Of a stretch of 64,000 nt of DNA, positions 8,305-16,016 are shown one piece after another (positions within the stretch are counted from its first letter, which is position 1; the number at the start of each line of letters is the position of its first letter). The stretch spans positions 62,001 through 126,000 of the forward strand of contig NZ_BMJQ01000002.1 of the NCBI RefSeq assembly GCF_014643535.1, in the 5' to 3' direction. The position numbers and the translations under genes are program-made. Below the pieces are notes generated by a model. It did no database searches. It was given only the letters and a program-made list of their open reading frames with translations, and was not told the origin of the DNA. Origin of the DNA: Aliidongia dinghuensis (GTDB lineage: Bacteria; Pseudomonadota; Alphaproteobacteria; ATCC43930; CGMCC-115725).

Positions 8305-9264
8305 CTAGAATGGCGGCGGGTTCGCGGAGCCCTGGTACTCGCGCCGCCAGGCGCCGGGCGGCTTGCCGGTGATTTTGGCGAAGACGCGGGTCAGATGGCT
8401 TTGGTCGGCGAAGCCGCATTTGAGCGCGACCTCAGCGAGGCTGGATGCCGGATCGAGCAGCAGGGCCTTGGCCCGCTCCACCCGATAGGCCTGCAGCCAT
8501 TGGTGCGGTGTGGTCCCGGTTGTCGTCTTGAAGGCGCGCAGGAAATGCCCGCGGGAGAGCCCGCAGGCGGCGGCGACATCGGCGATCGAGACGTCGTCCG
8601 CGAGCCGGGCCGCCATGAATTCCTTCGCGATCCGTTCGGTCCTGAGCGTGAGGCGGCCGCGCAGCAGCGTGCGCGGCAGCTCGTTCGCCCCATAGCGGCC
8701 GGCCGCATGGGCGCACAAGGCGAGCGCCATCTGGTCGAGGAAGAGCGTGCTCGTCTGCTCCGGCGCCCGAAAGGCCGGCAGCAGTGCGGCCGAGATGTTG
8801 GCGACGACCGGATCAACCAGACCGGGCTCGCAGGCGAGATTGGCGATGCGCGGTAATCCGGCCTCCGCGGCGAAGCCGTCCAGGCTCGCACGCGGGATAT
8901 AGAAATAGATCGTTTCATGGGCGGCGGTGATGAGTGCCGAATATTCGGCCTCCAGGTTCACGATCCGCATCGCGTTCTGCCGGTAGCCTTGCGAGAAGGC
9001 CTTGCGGCCTCGGCTCCAGAGCTCGTGATGCGGCAACGCGGTCAGGTAGAGCGCCACGATGAACGTGTCTTCCGCCGGTACGCCGGGCGTCATCCCGGCT
9101 TCAGCGGCACTGCAGGAAACCCGGGTGATGCCGATCTGTGCGCCGGTGAGCGACCGGGTGCGGAGCGCCGGCATGTCTTTGAGGCCGAGGCTGCGGGCGA
9201 TCGTATCGCCATAGGCACGACTGCCGGCCGCCATGGGAGGGTGGTGGGCTTGCGGCATCTTCAT
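8305..9264 (-). CDS. AraC-family transcriptional regulator (paralog 1 of 3)
   Basis: 319 residues: an N-terminal ligand/oligomerisation domain and a C-terminal double helix-turn-helix (about residues 215-315; SIADVAAACGLSRGHFLRAF and CGFADQSHLTRVFAKITG). Start ATG 9264 overlaps the stop of the MFS gene upstream (TGATG), so carrier and regulator are co-transcribed. The N-terminal domain is recognisably related to those of the AraC-type genes at 23901 and 24954 (shared pattern F-Y/H-x-P-R then D-x-x-A-x-E-x-G-x-x-R). Target and ligand unknown. Confidence 0.93.
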   Translation of the reverse strand: MKMPQAHHPPMAAGSRAYGDTIARSLGLKDMPALRTRSLTGAQIGITRVSCSAAEAGMTPGVPAEDTFIVALYLTALPHHELWSRGRKAFSQGYRQNAMRIVNLEAEYSALITAAHETIYFYIPRASLDGFAAEAGLPRIANLACEPGLVDPVVANISAALLPAFRAPEQTSTLFLDQMALALCAHAAGRYGANELPRTLLRGRLTLRTERIAKEFMAARLADDVSIADVAAACGLSRGHFLRAFKTTTGTTPHQWLQAYRVERAKALLLDPASSLAEVALKCGFADQSHLTRVFAKITGKPPGAWRREYQGSANPPPF

Positions 9265-10595
9265 CACTCGGCCGGCCGCATTTGAACGGCCTCGGGGGCG
9301 AGCGTCCGCACGGAGCGCGCAAAGGCGTCCCGGCCGCTCAGCGCCAAAAGCGGGGCGGCGAGGCCGGCTGCCAGGATGACGGCGAGCAGCGAATGGCCGA
9401 GCGCATCGGGGCTCTGGAACAGGTGGTCGGCAATGAAGCCGACCGCCGCCGGGCCGATGCCCACGCCGGCGAGCGTCGCGACCGACGCGAGGAGTGCGCT
9501 CGCGACGCCATGATGGCTCGGGGGCGTCAGCTGCTGCAGGCCGACCAGGCCCATCGGCGTCGAGGCCGAGATCAGGAAATTGAACAATGCATAGGCGATG
9601 CCGGACACCCACAGGCGATCAGTCGTGCAGAACACGACGGCCGGCAACAGGGCGAGCGTGACGCAGAGCGTGATGACCACATGAGGCGCGCCGGTGACCT
9701 TCGCCGCATGCAGGCGATCGGTGAGGACGCCGCCCGCCAGCTGACCCGCGGGGACCGAGGCCACAAACAGCCAGCCGATCAGGACGGCGCTCTCGCCCGG
9801 CTCCAGGCCGAAGTGCCGGACGTAGTAGAGCGGCAGCCACACGGCCTGCGCCTGCGCCAGCAGCACCGTGCAACAGGTCGCGCCCGCAAGGAATCCGTAT
9901 GCGCGATGATGATCGCCGATGTGAGCGATCATGGTGCGTAGCCCCGGCGTTGCCGCGGAGGCGGCTGCGGCTCGATCAGGCTCCCGGATCGCGAGCACGG
10001 CCGCGGCGGCGGCGAGGCCGAGCGGGCAGGTGAGCAGGAACAGGACCTGCCAAGGCGCCATCACGCCGATCACCGGCAGGACCAGCGGGCCGCTCTGGCT
10101 GAGCCGGGTCAGCAAATGGCCGCCGCCCAACAGGGCCGCTGCATTGCCGATCGCCGATCCCATCAGGAAGATGCCGATCGACCGCGCCCGGCCACGCTCG
10201 GGCACGATGGCGCCAAGCAGCGAGACCGCGGCCGGCAGCAGGCAGGCCTCCCCAAGGCCGACCATGACCCGGGCCGCGAAGAACGTGCCGAACGAGGTCG
10301 AAAATCCGCAGGCGGCCGTCATTGCCGACCAGAACAGGATGGCGAACGCGATCATCGCTCGCCGGTTCAGCCGGTCGGCGAGCCAGCCGAGCGGCAGCCC
10401 GCCGAATGCATAGACCAGGCTGAAGGCCGTGCCGCTCAGGAGCCCAAACTCCGTGTCGCTTAAGCCCAGCCCCTGCTTGATCGGCTGGCTCGCGACGTTG
10501 ATCAGCGCCCGATCGATGAAGGCGACCGCGTAGCACCCGCTCAGCAGGCCCGCTACGGCCCAGCAATAGAGATCGCCATCCCGGAATCTGCTCAT
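9264..10595 (-). CDS. MFS transporter (Spinster-like/organic anion type)
   Basis: 443 residues with 12 predicted membrane segments. The cytoplasmic loop between helices 2 and 3 reads GWLADRLNRRAMI, the MFS motif A. N-terminal SRFRDGDLYCWAVAGL and the early FIDRALINVASQPIK segment resemble Spinster-type carriers. It shares an operon with the AraC gene downstream through a one-base overlap, so the regulator may sense the carried compound. Substrate cannot be read from sequence. Confidence 0.9.
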   Translation of the reverse strand: MSRFRDGDLYCWAVAGLLSGCYAVAFIDRALINVASQPIKQGLGLSDTEFGLLSGTAFSLVYAFGGLPLGWLADRLNRRAMIAFAILFWSAMTAACGFSTSFGTFFAARVMVGLGEACLLPAAVSLLGAIVPERGRARSIGIFLMGSAIGNAAALLGGGHLLTRLSQSGPLVLPVIGVMAPWQVLFLLTCPLGLAAAAAVLAIREPDRAAAASAATPGLRTMIAHIGDHHRAYGFLAGATCCTVLLAQAQAVWLPLYYVRHFGLEPGESAVLIGWLFVASVPAGQLAGGVLTDRLHAAKVTGAPHVVITLCVTLALLPAVVFCTTDRLWVSGIAYALFNFLISASTPMGLVGLQQLTPPSHHGVASALLASVATLAGVGIGPAAVGFIADHLFQSPDALGHSLLAVILAAGLAAPLLALSGRDAFARSVRTLAPEAVQMRPAE

Positions 10596-10679
10596 GCACG
10601 CTCGACGGTTCGGGGCTACGCCTGATCGCTCCTCCCTCTATAAGTGCCGGCTTGGAACGCTCTTTGTCAAAATCGACGA

Positions 10680-10711
10680 GCCGCGGACGGATGCAACCGC
10701 CCGTCCGCGGC
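10680..10711 (-). terminator. Hairpin after poxB
   Basis: An 11-base-pair perfect stem (10680-10690 with 10701-10711; core CCGCGGACGG) and a 10-base loop begin 9 bases beyond the poxB stop. On the minus strand a short T run (ATTTT) follows about 7 bases later, so it is a reasonable intrinsic terminator. Confidence 0.65.
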
Positions 10712-10719
10712 GCCGAGGT

Positions 10720-12441
10720 TCAGCGTGTCAGGTTGACCTTGGCGAGGTCGATCACCTGGTTGGCACGGCCGTTCATGACGGCTTTCAGGAGGAACAGCCC
10801 GAAATGCCTGGCTTCGGTCAGGCCGGTCTTGGGCGGCATCACCAGTTCCTGGCGCGCGCTCACCACGTCGACCAGCGCCGGCCCGTCGTGGCGGAAGGCG
10901 GCCGCGAGGCCCGCTTCCAGGTCCTGCGGGCGCTCGACCCGCACGCCCTTGACGCCCATCGCCTCGGCCATGGCGGCGAAATTGGGGTTCTTCAGGTCGC
11001 AGCCGCTGTCGATGAAGCCGTTCGCCTTCATCTCGAGCTCGACGAAGCCGAGCGTGCCGTTGTTCAGCACGACGACCTTCACGGGCAGGCCGATCTGGGA
11101 GAGCGTGATGAAGTCGCCCATCATCATGCTGAAGCCGCCATCGCCCGAGAGCGAGATCACCTGCCGGCCCGGGAAGGTCGCCTGGGCGCCGACCGCCTGC
11201 AGGAGCGCGTTCGCCATCGAGCCGTGGTTGAACGAGCCCAGGAGCCGGCGCTTGCCGTTGAGCTTCAGGTAGCGCGCGGCCCAGCACGTGGGCGTGCCGA
11301 CGTCGCAGGTAAAGATGGCGTCGTCGTCCGCGAGCTCGCTCACCAGCCGGTTGACGTATTGCGGATGGATGATGGCGCTGCCCGGGCCGCTTTCGGCGAG
11401 CGCGTCCAAATCCCGGCGGGCTTTCCGGTAATCGGCGAGCGCATCCTCGAGATGGCGCGTGTCGGTCTTGGCGTTGAGCTTCGGCAGCAGGGCGGCCAAC
11501 GTTTCCTTGACATCGCCGACCACGCCCAGCTCGAGCGGGCAGCGATTGCCGAGCGCCTCGGCACGGAGGTCGATCTGCACGACGCGCGCCCGCTCCGGAT
11601 AGAACTGCCGGTAGGGGAAGTCGGTGCCCAGCATCACCAGCAGGTCGCAGTCCTTCATGGCCAGATAGCCGCTGGCGAAGCCGATGAAGCCGGTCATGCC
11701 GACGTCGTAGGGATTGTCGTGCTCGACGAATTCCTTGCCGCGCAGCGCATGGACGACCGGCGCCTTGAGCAGCTGGGCGAGCGCCACGACCTCGTCATGC
11801 GCCCCGGCGCAGCCGGCGCCACACAGGATCGTCGCCCGGCTGGCGCCGTTGAGCAATTGAGCCAGCCGATCGATCTCGGCCTGGGCCGGCCGAATGACCG
11901 GCGTGGCCGGCGCCAGCCAGGTCGGCACCTTGGCGTCGAGGGAGCTCAGCGCCACGTCGCCCGGAATGACGACGACCGCGACGCCGCGCTTCGCGATGGC
12001 CGTGCGCATGGCGCGCTCGAGGATCTGCGGCAACTGGGCCGGGTGGGACACCAGCTCGCAATAATGGCTGCATTCCTTGAACAGGCTCTCCGGATGGGTC
12101 GCCTGGAAATAGTCGATGCCGATCTCGGTGCTGGGGATGTGCGCCGCGATCGCGAGCACGGGCACGCGGCTGCGGTGGCAGTCGAACAGGCCGTTGATCA
12201 GGTGCAGGTTGCCCGGCCCGCAGCTGCCGGCGCAGACGGCGAGCTCCCCGGTCAGATGCGCTTCGGCGCCGGCGGCGAAGGCGCCTGCTTCCTCATGCCG
12301 CATGTGAACCCATTCGACGGTCTTGAGGCGCCGCAGCGCGTCGGTGAACCCGTTCAGCGAATCTCCGACGACGCCATAGACTCGCTTTACGCCAGCCTTT
12401 TGCAGGGATTCGGCCAGAAAATCGGCGGCTGTTCTCGCCAT
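10720..12441 (-). CDS. poxB: Pyruvate dehydrogenase (quinone), pyruvate oxidase
   Basis: 573 residues, aligning by eye end to end with E. coli PoxB (572). Conserved parts include GDSLNGFTDAL near residue 26, the thiamin-activating Glu50 in MRHEE, AGSCGPGNLHLINGLFDC at 71-88, and the ThDP/Mg motif GDGGFSMMMGDF from residue 433 with its NN pair further on. The C-terminal amphipathic segment that binds membrane lipid in E. coli (ending VIDLAKVNLTR here) is retained. The enzyme decarboxylates pyruvate to acetate and CO2 and passes electrons to ubiquinone at the inner membrane. Monocistronic between two hairpins. Confidence 0.96.
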   Translation of the reverse strand: MARTAADFLAESLQKAGVKRVYGVVGDSLNGFTDALRRLKTVEWVHMRHEEAGAFAAGAEAHLTGELAVCAGSCGPGNLHLINGLFDCHRSRVPVLAIAAHIPSTEIGIDYFQATHPESLFKECSHYCELVSHPAQLPQILERAMRTAIAKRGVAVVVIPGDVALSSLDAKVPTWLAPATPVIRPAQAEIDRLAQLLNGASRATILCGAGCAGAHDEVVALAQLLKAPVVHALRGKEFVEHDNPYDVGMTGFIGFASGYLAMKDCDLLVMLGTDFPYRQFYPERARVVQIDLRAEALGNRCPLELGVVGDVKETLAALLPKLNAKTDTRHLEDALADYRKARRDLDALAESGPGSAIIHPQYVNRLVSELADDDAIFTCDVGTPTCWAARYLKLNGKRRLLGSFNHGSMANALLQAVGAQATFPGRQVISLSGDGGFSMMMGDFITLSQIGLPVKVVVLNNGTLGFVELEMKANGFIDSGCDLKNPNFAAMAEAMGVKGVRVERPQDLEAGLAAAFRHDGPALVDVVSARQELVMPPKTGLTEARHFGLFLLKAVMNGRANQVIDLAKVNLTR

Positions 12442-12504
12442 GTGAAATCTCCGAGACGCGAAAGGGGGGCAGGTGCTTCGGATCGCTCGACCATGACAAT
12501 CCGG

Positions 12505-12534
12505 ACGCGGCGGCGCTTGTCGCTGCCGCCGCGT
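12505..12534 (-). terminator. Possible terminator of the MFS gene
   Basis: Perfect 10-base inverted repeat ACGCGGCGGC (12505-12514) / GCCGCCGCGT (12525-12534) with a 10-base loop, in the 154-base gap between the MFS stop and poxB. No T run follows, so a factor-dependent or regulatory role is equally possible. The rest of the gap shows no gene. Confidence 0.45.
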
Positions 12535-12595
12535 GTTTGACGGAAAGTGTGGTGTCGCATTGGCCGAATGCCAGTCCCCCTTTCGGGGTCCGGGA

Positions 12596-13861
12596 TCAGC
12601 GCTTGTGGTGCGAGCGTCGCCGTGCCTTGTGCGACATAAGCTCGATCACGAGTGCGAGGCCGGCGAGCACGCCGCCGAACAGGCTGACCGCCTGCCAGCC
12701 GCCGAACTGCCACGCCGCGGTGGCACCGGCCGAGCCGAGCGCGCCGCCGATGAACATTCCGGTCATGAAGATCGTGTTGATCCGGCTGCGTGCCTCGGGC
12801 CGAAGGGCATAAACCACGTGCTGGTTGGAGACGAGCGAGCTCTGGATGCCGAAATCGAGCACGATGACGCCGATGACGAGGCCGGGGATCGTGCCCCAGA
12901 GGCCGAACAGCACCCAGGCGCCGACGGCCAGTGCGGCGCCGAGCGCGATCACCAGCTTCGGGCCTCGGGCGTCGGCGAGCCGCCCGGCCAGCGGTGCCGC
13001 AAAGACGCCGACGGCGCCGACCACGCCGAACAGGCCGGCGACGTCCGCCCCCTGGTGCAGCGCCGGCTCCTCCAGATGAAAGGCCAGGATCGTCCAGAAC
13101 GCGGTGAACGACGCGAACATGGCGGCCTGCATGACCGTCGACTGGCGTAAGGCACCTTCGTCACGCCAGAGATGGAACAGCGAGAAGAGCGCACGATGGT
13201 AGTTCATGCCGCCCATCATGCTGCTACGGGCACCGCTGCGGCCGTGCCGGCGCGGCAGCACGATGGCCATGGCGCCGGCGGCCAGGAGCGCCAGCGGCAC
13301 GCCGACCCAGAAGGTCGTGCGCCAGTCCGCATGGCTCGCGAGGAAGCCGGCAAGTGTCCGGCTGAACAGAATGCCGCACAAAAGCCCGCTCATCACCGTG
13401 CCGATCGTGCTGCCGCGCCGCTCCGGTGTCGCGAGGGCGGCTGCGAACGGCACGATCTGTTGCGCGACCGTGGCGGTGGCGCCGACCAAGAGCGAGGCCA
13501 GCACGAGGACGGCAGCCGTGGGGGCGGCGGCTGCGACGACGAGTGCCATGGCCAGAGCCAAGAACTGCGCCACGATCAGCTGCCGCCGATCCAGGAGGTC
13601 GCCCAGCGGCACCAGCAAGAACAGGCCCGCGGCGTAGCCGAGCTGGGTCGCCGTCGGGATCAGGCCCGTCAGCCTGGTGCCGGAAAAGTCGCGCTCGATG
13701 ATGCCGAGCATCGGCTGGTTGTAATAGATGTTGGCGACGGCGACGCCGCAGGCGATCGCCATGGCCAAGGTCAGGCCCTTGCCGAGGGCCGGCGCTCTGC
13801 CGAGCGTTGCTACGGCCGCAGTCTCACTCACCGATTGCTCACTCATCGATCGCTCACTCAT
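12596..13861 (-). CDS. MFS transporter (arabinose efflux/DHA-type)
   Basis: 421 residues, 12 membrane segments. The N-terminal helix reads GVAVANIYYNQPMLG, a signature of the YnfM/YdhP-like and 'MFS transporter' DHA families, and the 2-3 loop LGDLLDRRQLI is motif A. The soluble N-terminus (MSERSMSEQSVSE) comes from a 15-base tandem repeat that carries two in-frame ATG codons and one GTG, so the exact start is uncertain (13861, 13846 or 13831). It is divergent from a LysR gene 128 bases away, which may control it. Confidence 0.9.
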   Translation of the reverse strand: MSERSMSEQSVSETAAVATLGRAPALGKGLTLAMAIACGVAVANIYYNQPMLGIIERDFSGTRLTGLIPTATQLGYAAGLFLLVPLGDLLDRRQLIVAQFLALAMALVVAAAAPTAAVLVLASLLVGATATVAQQIVPFAAALATPERRGSTIGTVMSGLLCGILFSRTLAGFLASHADWRTTFWVGVPLALLAAGAMAIVLPRRHGRSGARSSMMGGMNYHRALFSLFHLWRDEGALRQSTVMQAAMFASFTAFWTILAFHLEEPALHQGADVAGLFGVVGAVGVFAAPLAGRLADARGPKLVIALGAALAVGAWVLFGLWGTIPGLVIGVIVLDFGIQSSLVSNQHVVYALRPEARSRINTIFMTGMFIGGALGSAGATAAWQFGGWQAVSLFGGVLAGLALVIELMSHKARRRSHHKR

Positions 13862-13868
13862 CGATCGT
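13824..13868. repeat. Three tandem 15-base units across a start codon
   Basis: Units at 13824-13838, 13839-13853 and 13854-13868 read TCACTCACCGATTGC, TCACTCATCGATCGC and TCACTCATCGATCGT. Each encodes an SE-rich pentapeptide on the minus strand, and two of them contain an ATG, the third a GTG in the same place. Expansion or contraction keeps the frame but changes the number of start codons and the N-terminal length. Confidence 0.9.
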
Positions 13869-13989
13869 GCCCTTTCCTACCAGGGAGCCCCTTTCGCACA
13901 AGGAGCAAAGCTCGAGGGCTATTTGGCCTGTCGACCGAATCTGCTGTAGTGACTGGATCCGAGGTGTCGGAATAACGGAAAGCGATATA

Positions 13990-14913
13990 ATGGACACGGA
14001 AGCCGTGATCGTCTTCGCCGCTGCGGCCGAGGCCAGCAGCCTGGCTGCCGCCGCGCGTCGGCTGGGCCTTTCCCCGATGCTGGCGACGCGCCGGCTCGCC
14101 GCCCTCGAGCGCGACCTGGGCATCCGGCTCATGCACCGCACCACGCGGTCCGTCTCGCTCACGGCCGAAGGCGAGGCGTTCCTGCCCTATGCGCAGGCCA
14201 TCGTCGAGAGCGAGGCGGCGGCACGCGCGAGCCTGCGCAGTGCCAGCGCCGGCGTTTCGGGGCTATTGCGCGTCACCGTTTCAGCCTCCTTCGGCCGGCG
14301 GGTCGTGGCACCCCTGGTGCCCCGGCTGCTGCGCCAGAACCCGGACTTGCGCATCGATCTCGAGCTCACCGACAGCGTTGTCGACATCGTGGCGAGCGGC
14401 GCCGACCTTGCGATCCGGATCGGGCGGCTGCGCGACAACAGCCTGGTTGCGCGCCGCCTGGCGCCCAGTCCGCGGCTGCTCTGTGCGGCACCCAGCTATC
14501 TGGCCGAGCGTGGCACGCCCAAGACGATCGACGACCTTGCCCGCCATGAATGCCTCGTCGTAACGGGCATGACCCACTGGCCGTTCGAGGTCGCCGGCAA
14601 GGAACGTCGGGTCAGGGTCGCCGGCCGGTTCACGGCGAGCAGCCTCGAAGGGCTGCGGTCCGCCTGCCTCGGCGGCGGCGGGATCACCCTGCTCGCCGCC
14701 TGGAACGCGCGCGACGAAATCCGCGACGGCAAGCTCGTGTCGCTCACCCTCTCGGACGCGCGCCCGGAAGAGCAGACCATCTGGGCGGTCTATCCGTCTT
14801 CGCGCCTGGTGCTGCCCAAGCAGCGGCTGTTCATCGCGACGCTCGAGGCGGCGCTGCGGGCCGACCATGCGGATCTGGGCGACTTCAGGCCGGAGCGCAG
14901 TCCAGCGCTCTAA
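13990..14913 (+). CDS. LysR-family transcriptional regulator
   Basis: 307 residues from ATG 13990. The winged helix-turn-helix (residues 5-63; AAEASSLAAAARRLGLSP, then LATRRLAALERDLG) is followed by a LysR substrate-binding domain (residues about 90-295). The longer open frame upstream of 13990 has no homology-like character and is rejected. Pattern RLMHRTTRSVSLT is typical of the DsdC/TrpI-like subgroup found near efflux carriers. It is divergent from the MFS gene and also 98 bases upstream of the hydrolase operon, so either may be its target. Confidence 0.93.
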   Translation: MDTEAVIVFAAAAEASSLAAAARRLGLSPMLATRRLAALERDLGIRLMHRTTRSVSLTAEGEAFLPYAQAIVESEAAARASLRSASAGVSGLLRVTVSASFGRRVVAPLVPRLLRQNPDLRIDLELTDSVVDIVASGADLAIRIGRLRDNSLVARRLAPSPRLLCAAPSYLAERGTPKTIDDLARHECLVVTGMTHWPFEVAGKERRVRVAGRFTASSLEGLRSACLGGGGITLLAAWNARDEIRDGKLVSLTLSDARPEEQTIWAVYPSSRLVLPKQRLFIATLEAALRADHADLGDFRPERSPAL

Positions 14914-15011
14914 TCTTCAAACCGGGTGCCCAATCGACAAGACGACGGCCCGTGATCGGGCGCTATCTGCCTCGCGAAAGACCTAACCGACCTGCTTGTG
15001 AGGAAGACATC

Positions 15012-15668
15012 ATGCCGATTACCGCTACGCCGACGCCCGGTGCCAAGCTGCTGACCCCGAAGGATCACACGCTGATCATGATCGACTTCCAGTCGCAGAT
15101 GTCGTTCGCGACCAAGTCGATCGACGCGATCAACCTGCGCACCAACGCGGCGCTCGTCGCCAATGCGGCGGCCGGCTTCGGGGTTTCGACCATTCTCACC
15201 ACCGTGGCGGAGAAGAGCTTCTCCGGCCCGATGTTCAACGAGATCACCGACGCATTCCCGGGCCAGAAGCTCTTGGACCGGACCTCGATGAACACCTGGG
15301 AAGACGCGGCGGTGATTGCCGAGGTCAACAGGATCGGCAAGCCGCGCATCGCGCTGGCCGGCCTCTGGACCGGCGTCTGCATCGTCGGCCCGGCACTCTC
15401 GGCGCTCGACCAGGGCTTCGAGGTCTATGTCATCGCCGACGCCTGCGGCGACGTCTCGACCGAGGCGCATGAGCGGGCGATGGACCGCATGGTCCAGGCC
15501 GGCGCCCGGCCGATGACGTCGCTGCAATACATGCTCGAACTGCAGCGCGACTGGGCCCGCACCGAGACCTACGAGCTCACCACCGGCATCGCCAAGAAGT
15601 ACGGCGGCGCCTATGGGCTCGGCATCATCTACGCCAAGTCGATGTTCAATTCCTCCGAAGGGCACTGA
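15012..15668 (+). CDS. Isochorismatase-family cysteine hydrolase
   Basis: 218 residues, all of the isochorismatase-like fold. Asp25 in LIMIDFQ, a lysine near residue 68 and Cys123 in GLWTGVCIVGPAL form the expected Asp-Lys-Cys catalytic set. It resembles YcaC-like hydrolases of unknown in vivo substrate rather than nicotinamidase. AGGAAG sits 8-12 bases before the ATG. First gene of the plus-strand cluster with XapX, amidohydrolase and barrel genes, which often travel together in proteobacteria (recollection, not checked). Confidence 0.92.
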   Translation: MPITATPTPGAKLLTPKDHTLIMIDFQSQMSFATKSIDAINLRTNAALVANAAAGFGVSTILTTVAEKSFSGPMFNEITDAFPGQKLLDRTSMNTWEDAAVIAEVNRIGKPRIALAGLWTGVCIVGPALSALDQGFEVYVIADACGDVSTEAHERAMDRMVQAGARPMTSLQYMLELQRDWARTETYELTTGIAKKYGGAYGLGIIYAKSMFNSSEGH

Positions 15669-15728
15669 TGGTCTTGCGGCCGGCGTCCGCTGGGCGCCGG
15701 CCGCGCCTTCGTCGATAGGGCCGATCCT

Positions 15729-16016
15729 ATGCGCATCTACTTCGTCTCGCTCGGCGCCGGCGTGCTGGTCGGGCTGATCTACAGCCTCTTGGGCGTCCGC
15801 TCTCCGGCCCCGCCGCTCGTCGCCCTCGTGGGCCTGCTCGGCATCCTCGTGGGCGAGCAGGTCGTTCCCGTCGGCAAGCAGCTGCTGGCCGGCACGAGCC
15901 TCGCCGCCGCCTGGAAGCAGGCGAACTGCACCGGCCACCTCTTCGGCATGCTACCGGGCCATCACTCGGCCCAAGCCGTGGTCACGCCGGCCGAACCCGT
16001 GGAGAAACGCTCATGA
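15729..16016 (+). CDS. XapX-domain small membrane protein
   Basis: 95 residues. Residues 1-55 carry the XapX domain: two hydrophobic segments (FVSLGAGVLVGLIYSLLGV and LVALVGLLGILVGEQVVP) joined by the RSPAPP turn. The following 40 residues are soluble and include one Cys and three His (CTGHLF, GHH). Its stop overlaps the start of the amidohydrolase gene (ATGA), so the two proteins are probably made together. The function of XapX proteins is unknown. Confidence 0.88.
   Translation: MRIYFVSLGAGVLVGLIYSLLGVRSPAPPLVALVGLLGILVGEQVVPVGKQLLAGTSLAAAWKQANCTGHLFGMLPGHHSAQAVVTPAEPVEKRS

Noticed and set aside
10631-10680. TTGACA on the minus strand before the MFS gene as a sigma70 promoter
   Set aside because: The nearest TATA-like box is 22 bases away, too far for a normal spacer.
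13986-13991. TATAAT just before the LysR gene as a promoter
   Set aside because: It overlaps the ATG itself, so it cannot serve as -10 box for this gene unless initiation lies within it.
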